This document shows, one piece after another, positions 37,401 to 46,440 of a stretch of DNA of 64,000 bases; position 1 is the first letter of the stretch; each line of letters opens with the position of its first letter. The stretch spans positions 8,658,501-8,722,500 of the forward strand of contig JAYKKI010000074.1 in the NCBI GenBank assembly GCA_039881145.1, in the 5' to 3' direction. A program made the translations under genes and the position numbers. Origin of the DNA: Druceiella hillmani (taxonomy: Eukaryota; Arthropoda; Insecta; Lepidoptera; Hepialidae). The notes under the pieces were generated by a model, which was not told the DNA's origin, did no database searches, and saw only the letters and a list, made by a program, of their open reading frames with translations.

Positions 37401-40400
37401 TTAAAGGAATGCTCTAGCAGGAAAATGTGTAAAACGTGAATAATTAGTTGCAGCAAATCTGACAGGATCAATTAAAAATTTTTTCATCATTTCCAAATCC
37501 GAAAAGCAGAGGTGCTTTAAAAACATACTGCTAAGTTTTTCTTTTAGTAGACAATTACTCATCTACTAGTCACTAATCTAAAGTGCATCAAACTTGTATT
37601 ATTATCTTCAAACATATGAACTTTGTGCTACAACCAATTAATCAAGGTGTTGATGAGACCTCTAAAAACTTAATATAGAAAATTGCATGTCTTAAAGAAG
37701 ATACACAATCTAGATAACAATGAACATAAAAAATTACTATCCTTAATGTTATCCTTATAAGATCAGAAGTATGGGAAAAGATTAAAGAAAACACCATAGT
37801 CAACTGCTTTAGGCAGGCAGGATTTAGACTTTCTTACTTCATGGTCCAGATGATGACGATGATGTTCCTTTAGCATAATTGTGTGCTATGAATAATGATA
37901 TTGAAAATGGTTATGATATTTATATAATATGCTTAAATATGTACTATGTAGTAAAAATTAATTTTGTGTATATAAATTAATATTATTTTTCAATTGGTTG
38001 AATTACAAAAAATTACTTGTTTGATTCTTCAAGTGACTATATTTTAAATAAAAAACCTGTCAAATACGAGTAGAACTCGAACTATGAGGATTATCTACAC
38101 ATCTAGACACTTATAAAACATTTAAGGATACACAGTATTTCTATTAACTTATTTAAAAATAAATATATTGCCTACTGTGTTTTCCACGGGCATAAAAACG
38201 TGATGCACTTTCAAATATTATATAATCTAGGATAATTGCTATAGTTTTCTTATAATCATCTAGTCAGATTTTACCAACCCTATTCCTTCATGATTTTTGT
38301 TTTCGTAGGTTTAGAAATAAAAGTGGGAAATGTTCTATTTTCATATATTATTTAGAATATCTTTTTAAATATGTAAATTATGAATAAAATATTTTTGTAT
38401 TCCTCTTAATAAACCCTTTCAAATGATACCGCATAAAACAAGATACAATTTTTAAAAAAATGTTTTGTATGCTTTACTCTTATACAAACAAAAAAAAGTT
38501 AGTTAATGGAAAATATATGGGTTAATCAGATGTATTACTTCCGCAAAATTTCAAGTTTCTACATTCCATAATTTCTGAATAAACCAGCTGTGACAGATGG
38601 ACGGACAGACGTGTAAGTGATCTTATACGCATTCCTTCTTCCCTTATGAGTTTTTGCATGAAATGCAGAAACTCAAAATCAAACTAATTTTATTTATTTA
38701 TTTATTTATCTATTTTAATGTATCTAATTGATACATATAGTGGACTTATTACCACGAGAGCAATCTCTTACAGCCAACCATAACACTAGCCCAGCCCCGT
38801 TCGGCCGGGAATCGAACCCGGGTCCCCGCGGTGCACTGCATCGTATGCCTTGTGATCAACCTAACACACCACGGCGACGATATTCCCATTAATTTAAATC
38901 CCTTCAACATAACACGGCAACAATATTCCCATTAATTCAAATTCAAATCCCATTAATTCCAAGCTAATTAACTTTAGCTTTAACTTTAAGCTGACCCTCA
39001 GTCTTGTCAATTTCTATTCACTAGTTTTAAACCCACGCACTCCATCTTACTGCCAGAGTGCTAATAATAGAATTCCAAAGGCATAGAGAACACTTCAAAA
39101 TATGTTGGATTTTAAGATAAACCTTAAGCATTGTCTCAATGAAAGTTTAATTCAAATCAGTTTAATAGTTTTAACATGATACTCAAACAGAGAAACAAGT
39201 AAATAAAAAACAGACAGACAGCCAAAACAACCCGTGGGAAATATGATGTGACAAAAGACAGCTTAAACTTTAATTGAAATTGCAATGATTATTTCAGTGA
39301 AAGTTTCCAACCGGTCACGTAGTTTAAACATGATAGTCAAACAAAAGAGACAAATGATCATTCTAAAAAAAAATGTATTTTGGATTTAGAGAGGTTTAAA
39401 TTGCATATTTTACCAAATTTTTCTTCACAATAAAATATCTTCAAAGTACAGAAATACCTCTGGTACAGTTTTATAACAGTACAAATTTTGTTTAAGACTT
39501 TTTTAACATTTCAAATAAAAGAAAATGTAATTATGGAAGTTGATAAATTGTGTAGAAATACATGCTAAACTGTACATTGGTTACTTTGAAACATCAAATG
39601 AATTACTTCCAATGTTTTATATATGACCTATTCATATTAGAGCTATGATTCTGCATAAATATATTGCCACGAAAATAATTTTGATATGAGTAATGGATTG
39701 TGCAATCTGATAAGAGTGATTACAGATATTTTAAACACTTCAACATTTTATCTTATAATCTGAATAAAAATTGAAGTCAATTTTATCCCACATTATTTAT
39801 TACTTATATATTATTACTCAACTACGATTAAGGGAATGAGGTACAGGATTCAAAAGGTTCATTGCCAATGGTAATGGCAAACAATCTATTTAGCTATTAT
39901 GCCACTCATAATTGCACGTCTTTAAACACTGACTTAAGATAAAATACCTTGAACTCGATTTGTATATCGCTGTGTGAAAATATACTTACATAATGTTTAA
40001 TGTATATTTCACAAATATACTTACGCAATGTTTAATGTACATTTCACAAATATACTTACATAATGTTCAATGTACATTTCTCAAATATACTTACATAATG
40101 TTCAATGTACATTTCACAAATATACTTACATAATATTCAATGTACATTTCACAAATATACTTACATAATGTTTAATGTACATTTCACAAATATACTTACA
40201 TAATGTTTAATGTACATTTCACAAATATACGTACATAATGTTTAATGTACATTTCACAAATATACTTACATAATGTTAAAAAATTATCCTATTATTTATC
40301 TGTACTTCTTTCATTGTTTCAATTTACTTCATTTAAGGTCATGACATGATTGGCTTTAAATTTAAATATATTTTTATTAACTCACCCAGTTCAAATTTAA

Positions 40401-41977
40401 AGATGTGAGTTTCATCTCCGACAATAAGTTCAGAACCTCTTCTATTGCAGTGCACCATGACTGTAATAGTAACATTTTGAAATAAAACATATTTCGCATG
40501 AGTAAATTACTGAAAAAATTATCGGAATAAATAAAGCGTTGTATTTTTCAGTTACAAATAGAATATGTTCAAAAATAAGATGGTCAAAATAAGGTTTTTT
40601 GTAACCACTAAACATAAATATGCATGTTGTTTTCTATTGAAATGGCATTTGCATTGACGGTTACACTTACAAATTTCGAGACCCTGCTATAACTGAAAAA
40701 CAAGCACTTAGAAAATTTTCAATTAATTTAATTAAGTTATTGAAAATAAAAGTGATTTTAATTATAAATGATATAGTGCAGAAATATGTTCAACTTTTCT
40801 CCATTTTTCATGTTATACTATTATTCAACACAACATATTTTAAGATAAGGTTTTCAAGCTTCATATTTATTTTATTCTTTGTAAAGCAATTAACTCAACA
40901 AGAATATCTTCTGGATCAAGTGGTACAATTGATTATTTTAAACCAGTACCAGAGAATGAATTCCACTAATTTTTTGTATTTCACAAATTATAATTTCAAA
41001 GTACAACCTGACAAGAAGCTAAATTTTCGACAAATCTTAAAAATGTAATGAGCTATAATGGTTGAAACTTAACATTTAGACAAGGGTGGTAAAACTGAAT
41101 TATGGTATCATTGTTAATAATGCTCATTGTATTATACGAGAGTAAATGTGACAGGGATATATCCCCACTCTATCGCCTCCATTAAATTTAGAAGCTCCTA
41201 ACTTGGTTATTTTTAACCAATTTATGTAATTTTTTCACCACTTGTTTTTAAACATTCTCTTAAAATTTTATTAAGAATATAAAATTAAGAACTAGTCTAT
41301 CCTAATGAATTTATTTCAAATTTTTATTTTGTAAAAATAAACCTAAAGAACTTTTGCTAGCTTTACCGAGGAACTGCCATAAAATATTGAATTTATCCAT
41401 AGCGCACAGATTAGTATAATAAAGAAGATAAGATTTGCTTAGTCACTACAATTGCAAATATGTAACTAAAAATTAGAGCATATATTTGACTGATTCTAGA
41501 AAAAATCTTTATATTATAAACATTTCTATAAATAAGTAATAGATGAGTATTACTAAAACTGAAAATCAATGAAGACTCTCTTGTTTAAACACTACACTTG
41601 GAAAATATTGGATGCTTTATAATAGAGATCTTATAATTCAATATAAAATAAAATTACACTTTTCCTTTTTTATTAATTTGGTAACAAAATCCTCAAGTTT
41701 CTACTCAAATAGAATTTTAAAACCTGCTTACTGGAAAGAATAAATAATTAATGATAACCTTACTCGCTAGTAAATTTGACATGGTGCCAGATGGCACGAA
41801 GAGAGCTGCTTCTTTCCCGAGTAATGTCGCCACCTTATTTTCCAATGCAATTACTGTGGGATCCTCACCATATACGTCATCCCCTAGAGGACATGACACC
41901 ATTGCTTCCTTCATAGATTCCGTTGGCAAAGTGAAAGTATCAGATCGTAAATCGACAACATAGCCGCTGGATGTCAT
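27208..41977 (-). CDS. Threonine aldolase, six coding exons, complete
   Basis: PLP-dependent enzyme of the beta-eliminating lyase / threonine aldolase family, expected to cleave L-threonine or L-allo-threonine to glycine and acetaldehyde. Coding exons: 41977-41764, 40460-40386, 31032-30866, 30738-30518, 28089-27953 and 27560-27208, all joined by GT-AG introns. They sum to 1167 bases, 388 residues plus stop, close to the usual family length. Seen motifs: [12 protein letters not shown] (8-19), [10 protein letters not shown] (33-42), PSGTMSN phosphate-binding loop (62-68), GDETHIF with the PLP-stacking His90, ENTHN (143-147), [10 protein letters not shown] with Asp176, [10 protein letters not shown] with the PLP lysine Lys207, and [13 protein letters not shown]. 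The family normally has Gly after the lysine; here it is Ser208. ATG at 41977 is chosen because the conserved region begins six codons later and a plausible 3' splice site sits just upstream. No targeting peptide is evident, so cytosolic is the simplest inference. No stop or frameshift is seen. Confidence 0.95.
27953..28089 (-). CDS. Threonine aldolase coding exon 5 (residues 226-271)
   Basis: Acceptor ttaaaag, then G GCA CGG. It encodes [20 protein letters not shown] followed by [17 protein letters not shown], the highly conserved helix after the lysine loop. It ends with one base (G) of an Ala codon at a GTATGT donor. Confidence 0.93.
28090..30517. other. Aldolase intron 4
   Basis: A 2.4-kb GT-AG intron. 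It contains a piece similar to a dispersed repeat: gacagacgaaaggacac at about 29581, in the style of the gacagacggacagac motif also seen at 38586, 60686 and 63713. No gene within it. Confidence 0.6.
30518..30738 (-). CDS. Threonine aldolase coding exon 4 (residues 153-226), PLP lysine
   Basis: Acceptor tttttcag precedes [10 protein letters not shown]. The exon holds the catalytic core: [15 protein letters not shown] with the PLP-pyridine aspartate (176), then [17 protein letters not shown] with Schiff-base Lys207. It ends FISQ at a strong GTAAGTA donor (from 30517), splitting the Gln codon CA|G. Confidence 0.94.
30866..31032 (-). CDS. Threonine aldolase coding exon 3 (residues 97-152)
   Basis: Acceptor ggacag ends at 31033; the exon starts GTGGACCTGCA. 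With the last base of exon 2 it gives [10 protein letters not shown]. It contains the PDGTFDL motif and [10 protein letters not shown], and ends in phase 0 at a GTATTT donor (from 30865). It lies about 9.35 kb from exon 2 but only 127 bases from exon 4. Confidence 0.93.
31390..31434. repeat. (TA)n / (TCTA)n tract
   Basis: About 32 bases of TA followed by three TCTA units. Confidence 0.93.
31961..34421 (-). mobile_element. piggyBac-like element, 2461 bp, decayed, ends visible
   Basis: The right end (minus strand) reads TTAA|CACGTTAGCTACCATAGA; the left end (plus strand) reads TTGA|CACCTTAGCCGCTATGTC. The termini are imperfect inverted repeats (about 14 of 19 aligned positions). The TTAA target site, the hallmark of piggyBac, is intact on the right (34422-34425) and one base off on the left (31957-31960). 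The length is typical for piggyBac, and the transposase relic lies inside in one orientation. Confidence 0.75.
32626..34083 (-). pseudogene. piggyBac transposase relic (DDE_Tnp_1_7)
   Basis: Minus-strand pieces in family order: acidic N-terminus (34083-33832), [19 protein letters not shown], then [12 protein letters not shown] and FRQYLKQK (first catalytic Asp). [41 protein letters not shown] (second Asp), [13 protein letters not shown] and [20 protein letters not shown] (third Asp region) follow. All three acidic positions survive, but the frame is broken by stops and shifts (for example TAA inside CTIPE-TYKL), so no protein can be made. The family acts by cut-and-paste at TTAA. Confidence 0.85.
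34426..35770. other. Intron DNA with diverged dispersed repeat pieces
   Basis: A stretch around 34575-34695 (caacaaggtgccggaaaaat.., then ttgtccatctgtctaccgctt) resembles the dispersed repeat family at 29560, 38570, 60640 and 63660. The rest is unassigned. Confidence 0.45.
35780..35835. repeat. Degenerate CCTAA/AACCT-type tandem sequence
   Basis: Recurring cctaacc, cctaatcc, caacctaaccc and acataa strings look like a decayed (AACCT)n array. Insect telomeres are often (TTAGG)n, so this may be an interstitial telomere-like remnant or the tail of a dispersed repeat. Confidence 0.45.
36001..36490. repeat. Diverged direct repeat, two units about 345 bp apart
   Basis: The block cgattttcggattttttcct, ttgtgctgtgagacctt, cttcttgccaaattt, atgattctag.tcaa at 36054-36128 recurs at 36409-36480 with few changes. 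Both are preceded by gaa(t/c)gaaaatattttg-like sequence. This is a dispersed repeat family rather than a gene. Confidence 0.75.
36745..36883. repeat. Perfect 26-bp inverted repeat with flanking duplication
   Basis: Arms at 36818-36843 and 36858-36883 (core attagcacatctagtgtatc) are exact complements around a 14-base loop. The loop and one arm (cattgataaccgata) also occur as a direct copy at 36760-36776, and agtcg(g/a)(g/a)aaaatact is duplicated too. This resembles a foldback-type or slippage-built structure. Confidence 0.85.
37090..37920 (+). pseudogene. pogo/Tigger-like transposase relic
   Basis: Plus-strand fragments in family order. [39 protein letters not shown] comes from the CENP-B/Tc5-type DNA-binding domain. 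[20 protein letters not shown] (37344-37403) is the start of the DDE_1 domain with its first acidic residue. [19 protein letters not shown] (37772-37828) is the family's C-terminal helix, followed by an aspartate run and VPLA. Stops and frame changes occur between every block, so it is dead. The termini and TA target duplication were not located. Same strand order throughout argues for one insertion. Confidence 0.8.
38689..38880 (-). mobile_element. tRNA-derived SINE, copy 1
   Basis: The minus strand begins TCGTCGCCGTGGTGTGTTAG, with an A-box-like TGGTGTGTTAG, and carries a perfect B box GGTTCGATTCC (38808-38818). It ends in a (TAAA)n tail at 38689-38709. It shares body and tail with the copy at 49193-49400 but lacks about 17 bases of it (the CTGTGACGAC stretch). 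It sits antisense-neutral inside aldolase intron 2, in the same orientation as the gene. Confidence 0.85.
38881..39975. other. Intron DNA; small duplication next to the SINE
   Basis: The SINE 5' edge with its flank (cacggcgacgatattcccattaat) is partly repeated as cacggcaacaatattcccattaat at 38911-38934. The rest is unassigned. Confidence 0.6.
39976..40277. repeat. 35-bp minisatellite, about 8.6 copies
   Basis: Unit caaatatacttacataatgt + ttaatgtacatttca, with scattered single-base differences (cgcaatg, gttcaat, atattcaat, cgtac). The array lies about 110 bases inside intron 2, just after the exon 2 donor. Confidence 0.97.
40386..40460 (-). CDS. Threonine aldolase coding exon 2 (residues 72-97)
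   Basis: A 75-base exon between acceptor attacag (40461-40467) and donor GTGAG (from 40385). It encodes [20 protein letters not shown] followed by KFEL. His90 in GDETH is the ring-stacking histidine of the family. It is too short for ordinary ORF finding and was located by phase and family continuity between exons 1 and 3. Confidence 0.92.
40461..41763. other. Aldolase intron 1
   Basis: A 1.3-kb GT-AG intron. A 102-codon open frame at 40740-41048 on the opposite strand has no family resemblance and is likely chance. Confidence 0.7.
41764..41977 (-). CDS. Threonine aldolase coding exon 1 (residues 1-71)
   Basis: Starts at ATG 41977 and runs to a GTAAGG donor at 41763. One base of codon 72 is left, which the next exon completes as Ile (family context LLAIMVHC). 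It carries the [19 protein letters not shown] and PSGTMSN motifs. The frame stays open upstream of the ATG into a tract that looks like an intron end (ttgctatttagattcag), so a 5' UTR intron is likely. The promoter and first non-coding exon were not identified. Confidence 0.93.
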
Positions 41978-43922
41978 AATGCTGAATCTAAATAGCAAAT
42001 TTAAAAATTTATTACTTATTTCATTTAAAAAGAAATCAAATAGGATAGTCTGAGTCATCAGTAATAATCATTCAGATGTGTGGTGTAAATGTTAATTTAA
42101 TTTTCCCGACAATATATTAAAAAGAAGTAATAAAGCTCATCTCCCAATCATTGTAATTGGTGTTAACTCATTTCAATAATTTCCCAATATTCAATTAATA
42201 TGTATCGATTGAACTGAGTTTGAGATAAACACATACATATAGAAATGTCCAAAAGTAAATGGATTCATTGTTGTTCCATTTAAAAGTCAAACATTTTTAA
42301 ACGCATTTGTCTCTTTTGCTTATGTGTGTAATAATTGTTTTTTGAAATAAAAACAAAATCATTTATTTAAAAAAAGTGATCCAACAGTTTTTTTAGATTG
42401 TATACTTAGGGATATTTTAGATTATCTATTTAGGAATATTACGAATATTTATTTTAACAATAAATTCAGGATACATAAATAAATGTTTTAATAATTTTGT
42501 TACCCACACAAAGTAAAATCACACTAATAAGTTAAAATCACAAGGTCAATTATAAAATTTTCTTAATCTTAAATAGTATTTTTGTTATGCGCTAGCTACA
42601 CTGCTGATCAAATATATTGTTGCCATTCATTTTATAAAGAAACTAAATGTAAAACCTGTTTCTCAATTTTTTCAAATCTACTGGGGGTTTCTATTTTGTC
42701 GCTCACTAGTTTTCAATTTCCACTGACAAACATAAAATATTGTTATTAACATAAAGAACCTGTTATTAGAAAATATACCTCTTAGCCATGCACAAAAATA
42801 TTGCTTCAACTTTAGAATTATTAAATCAATTGTAATAAAATATAGATGAAAACCAAGCCTAATTAAATTAATAGACAGCCTAATTAAATAGAGTACCTGC
42901 ATTATCATAGTAAAATATATAAAGATGGGTCAAAATTATAGATTTATACGAGAACACAGTACGGATAAACTATATTTGTAACATGTAAGCATCTGCGCTT
43001 ATAACTTAATGAAGTTTAAAACTACAATTGGCCATATGCGTGATGTGATTTCATCTTTTATTTTTAAGGAGTCAATTGAAAAAAGTCACATTTATTCAAT
43101 TCATGGCAATTCGTTTTAGTAAAATTGCAAGTCATAGTAAGAGCCAATTCAATTCTAATAGAGTAACAAGGTCATAAAGAACGATTATTTTTTCACTACA
43201 TAAAATATTACAAATTTAATTATGTGAAAAAACTTTTTGTTCTGGAAAATATTTTGATATATTTGCACCCAAAATAATTTCACAGACGATTATTTAAAAA
43301 CAATACAAACTTTATTAAAGTTTGTATTCTAAAAATTTGTTATGTTGATAATGAATACCATTAAAGTTCGTATTCTAAAACAGATCTAAAACGATCAATT
43401 GGCTAGAATTAGACATATTGGTGCAATACAGGCCAGATAAATGTTTCACCAAGAGGTAAAGAATACTTTTTCGGTCAATTTAATTAAAACTACAAAGATC
43501 ACAAGAATTATTATTTTATGTTTGAAAATTTTATTAAATAAATTTATTACTATATATTATAAAAGAATCTATATTTAATAAAATAAATAACAAGATTTGT
43601 TACGGTAATAATGTCCCAAAAGTTAATTTAAAAAAGGAATAACATAATTTTTACATATTATATTATAAATGACATTTTGCTTCCAACTTACCAATTTAAT
43701 ATTGTTTAATTTAAGTAAATTCGCGTTTTTTAAAATTTTTTTGAAATTCGCGCCGCAAATGAATAAAATAGCGATAGCCTTGTTCTCAAGTCGTCAAAAA
43801 GTATAATACTGCTTTCAGGGAACTGAATACGTTTGTTATATATGCGGAGTGATTATCATGTAGAGATAAATGAAAATTATAATTTTTCATACAAGTCATA
43901 CCAACATAAACTTTCCTCAGAT
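41978..43922. other. Upstream region of the aldolase gene
   Basis: Expected to hold the 5' UTR exon and promoter on the minus strand, but no TATA, initiator or first exon could be named. A short hairpin, caaactttattaaagtttg, lies near 43307-43325. Confidence 0.5.
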
Positions 43923-44097
43923 CAGGGGGTGGTCAAAGGGGTCCTCGATTTACTGACAGCATATCGCCATGAAATTGTCGGTAAATTTTTAATGGTACAG
44001 CGACCTCTAGCGGCGGCTATGTGTCACCATGCAATAGACGCTACGAACACACTAAGTCAGGCAGAAACCAGTCAACTTTAGTATATGATCTGTGTAC

Positions 44098-45324
44098 TAG
44101 ACTTGGGCGATACGAGTATTTTGAGATACTGAGTACGACGAATATGAGTATTATAAAATATCGGTGACAGATATCGGTGACAAAATACTCGATGAGTATG
44201 GACGGCCTAATTCCGTTGTGAGAGGACTTTATTACAAATCGCTATAGAATTGCAGTCACAAATCACACGTGCAATAAATCTTTATTGCTACTTATTATGA
44301 AGAGACAGACATTTCTAAGTGAGACATTTTTAATGAAATACTTTTTCATTTTTTCTTCATACTGCCATAAATATTTATGGCTCCAGGTTTAGGACTAGTA
44401 ACTAAATGACTCATTTGGCACAATAATTTAGATAGCGTAATTAAAACAACGAATCATATTAATTTAAAAAAATGGAACACGTTGTTAAATTTTTAAAAAT
44501 TTTTGCCATCTTTATTTTAGATTAATCGTTTTTAAAATAACGTGTAAGATGTTCGGAAAAAACAACTTGTTCCATATTAATTATTATTACAGTTGGATGT
44601 TTTCTATTCAAATGTTTCCCTAAATTAGATGTAACTGTTTTGAAAGATAATTTAGTTTCGTAAATATTACAAGAAGCAAAATAATCACCCAAGTATGTAA
44701 AATACTTTCATATAACACTGGACTCTCTTGTGAACATAATGACGAAATTAGAATTTAACCTAATTGTCAGTTAATTGTTCATATACACTATTTATTTACA
44801 ATATTTACGCTACAAAGTAATAACACTCAACTGTTCCAATAGAAAAAATGGAGAATCATTAGACGAAAAGAGGACGGCACTTAAAATTCTTATTTTAAAA
44901 TACACGTACTTGTCGTATTGAATAAATATTTATACACGAACTGAGAAGTGTGAAGCAATACTTAACGTAATGAGTAAAACGAGTATACGAGTATGTTTAA
45001 CACACTCGTATTACATACTTTAAAAGTACTACAACTTATGAGTATATAAATATTCAGTTTGTCCCTTTTTTCATATACGATTTAATTATGATAGAGTGAG
45101 AAAACCTAAGTACGATATGCGAGAATGAAATAGCTATAGATAGACATAGAGGGGTAGGGTTATGCCAGAGCCCGACCATAAAGTGACCATTGTACAAACG
45201 TCGAGTCGGCCATAGTATACAAGTATTTATGACACCAAGTATTTTGCATTTTGCATATCAAGTACATATTTTGATCAGAGATATCGAGTATTTTTACCGG
45301 TGACAATAAATACGTCTACCTCTA
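44098..45324. mobile_element. Non-autonomous hAT element, 1227 bp, with 8-bp TSD
   Basis: Ends TAGACTTGGGCGATACG and (minus strand) TAGAGGTAGACGTATTT are imperfect terminal inverted repeats of hAT type. They are flanked by CTGTGTAC (44090-44097) and CTGTGCAC (45325-45332), an 8-bp target duplication with one mismatch. The interior has many agtacgag / gagtat motifs and no transposase. Removing it restores the left arm of the surrounding inverted repeat. Confidence 0.85.
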
Positions 45325-45332
45325 CTGTGCAC

Positions 45333-45480
45333 TCAACACAGAGTCTGTTTGAAACAACTGACAAATTTTTACTGTGCAAAAATATATTTCACATATTTAA
45401 TATTATAAGTTTTGCATATTAATTAAGTGAAAAGGTGTTGTAGCTATTGTGTTGTTATATGTTAAAATCTTTGTTATTTT
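45333..45480 (+). repeat. Inner part of the left long inverted repeat
   Basis: Matches the reverse complement of 48387-48535: cagagtctgtttgaaacaac, ttcacatatttaatattata, agttttgcatattaattaag, gtgttgtagctattgtgttg. Only a few substitutions separate the arms. Confidence 0.9.
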
Positions 45481-45526
45481 AAAAAAACTACGCATAAAAT
45501 GCGTAGTATCAAAACGCGGTTGTCAG

Positions 45527-46226
45527 TAGAGATGGGTAACATAGCAATATTCCTTGCTTCAACACAGTAATTCATGCGCAGCTCACTGCGCCAGTTCTTT
45601 GAGTTCACTCAAAATTGTGCTATGGCACAGCAAAATGGTACATAAGTTCATAATTTGGTTGTATATCTTGAAAATAAATGACTCCTTTGATAAATATATA
45701 CGACTAAATAAGAAGTGTCACTGTGATAATCGGTTTTATTTGCAGCTTGGAAAAATGAAAGGTAATAGTATAGTTTAGCGAAAATGTAAATTTCCCGGTT
45801 TTTTTTGTTTTAAATGAAAGAACGTATATAAAGATCAACGCATTATTTTTTATATCAATTCCTCTTTGTTACGAAGTACAAAAATTTATATCGATTCCTT
45901 TTATATCAATTCGTTGACAAAGGGCACTTTTGTATGGGAATATATTTCACACCACTTTTTTTAATTAAATAATCACGACCGAGCCCTGCTTTTGGTTAAT
46001 GCTTCGTTTTTTTTGCCTATATTCTTTCATTTAAAACAAGAAAAATGGGAATTCACATTGTCGCTAAACTATATACCTAATACCACGAAAAGGGAGTGCC
46101 TAATAACGTTTGACTTAAGATGCGATGTGCGCCAATACATTTCGAAGAAGTGAGTCCATACATCTGACACAGGGAAGTAAGTTGGCGACACAATTGCGCG
46201 GCGCAACGCAGCGTTACCCATGTCTA
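45527..46226. mobile_element. Second non-autonomous hAT, 700 bp, perfect 8-bp TSD
   Basis: Begins TAGAGATGGGTAACATAG and ends (minus strand) TAGACATGGGTAACGCTG, terminal inverted repeats sharing TAGA-ATGGGTAAC. It is flanked by GTTGTCAG on both sides (45519-45526 and 46227-46234). No transposase ORF. The exact duplication implies a more recent insertion than the 44098 element. Confidence 0.92.
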
Positions 46227-46294
46227 GTTGTCAGTGCAATTTAAGACACAGCTCTGAAAGGTTGTGTGCTTTCTACGTGACAATATAGCTTAAA

Positions 46295-46440
46295 ATGACG
46301 GCTTGTGCTATTCCCACCTGCAAAAATATCACTGGTCAGCAAAAGAAACAAATATAGATTAATTTCAGACGTATACCTACACAATTTTAAATATCGATGT
46401 AGATTATTAACAACAGAAGAGCGACATTTTGCTAGTGTTG
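46295..46440 (+). pseudogene. THAP-domain N-terminal relic
   Basis: ATG at 46295 gives MTACAIPTCKNITGQQKKQI, then a stop, then INFRRIPTQF. This follows the THAP pattern: start Met, C-x4-C, and the F-x-R-x-P box. It breaks off by stops before the W and C-x2-H part. It lies 60 bases after the hAT insertion and inside the long inverted repeats, so it is read as the transposase N-terminus of that element. Confidence 0.6.

Larger units (their letters stand above)
31033..40385. other. Aldolase intron 2, loaded with transposon relics
   Basis: A 9353-base intron between exons 3 and 2. Its contents are listed separately: a (TA)n tract, a piggyBac relic, dispersed repeats, an inverted repeat, a Tigger relic, a SINE and a minisatellite. 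The other introns of the gene are 1303, 127, 2428 and 392 bases. Confidence 0.85.

Noticed and set aside
39976..40277. CRISPR-like regularly spaced repeats
   Set aside because: The 35-bp units are directly tandem with no unique spacers, in a eukaryotic intron; it is a minisatellite.
40740..41048. 102-codon ORF inside aldolase intron 1
   Set aside because: Opposite strand, AT-rich codons only, no recognisable motif; expected by chance.
41751..41963. Plus-strand 70-codon ORF
   Set aside because: It is the antisense shadow of threonine aldolase exon 1. Likewise 27921-28106 shadows exon 5.
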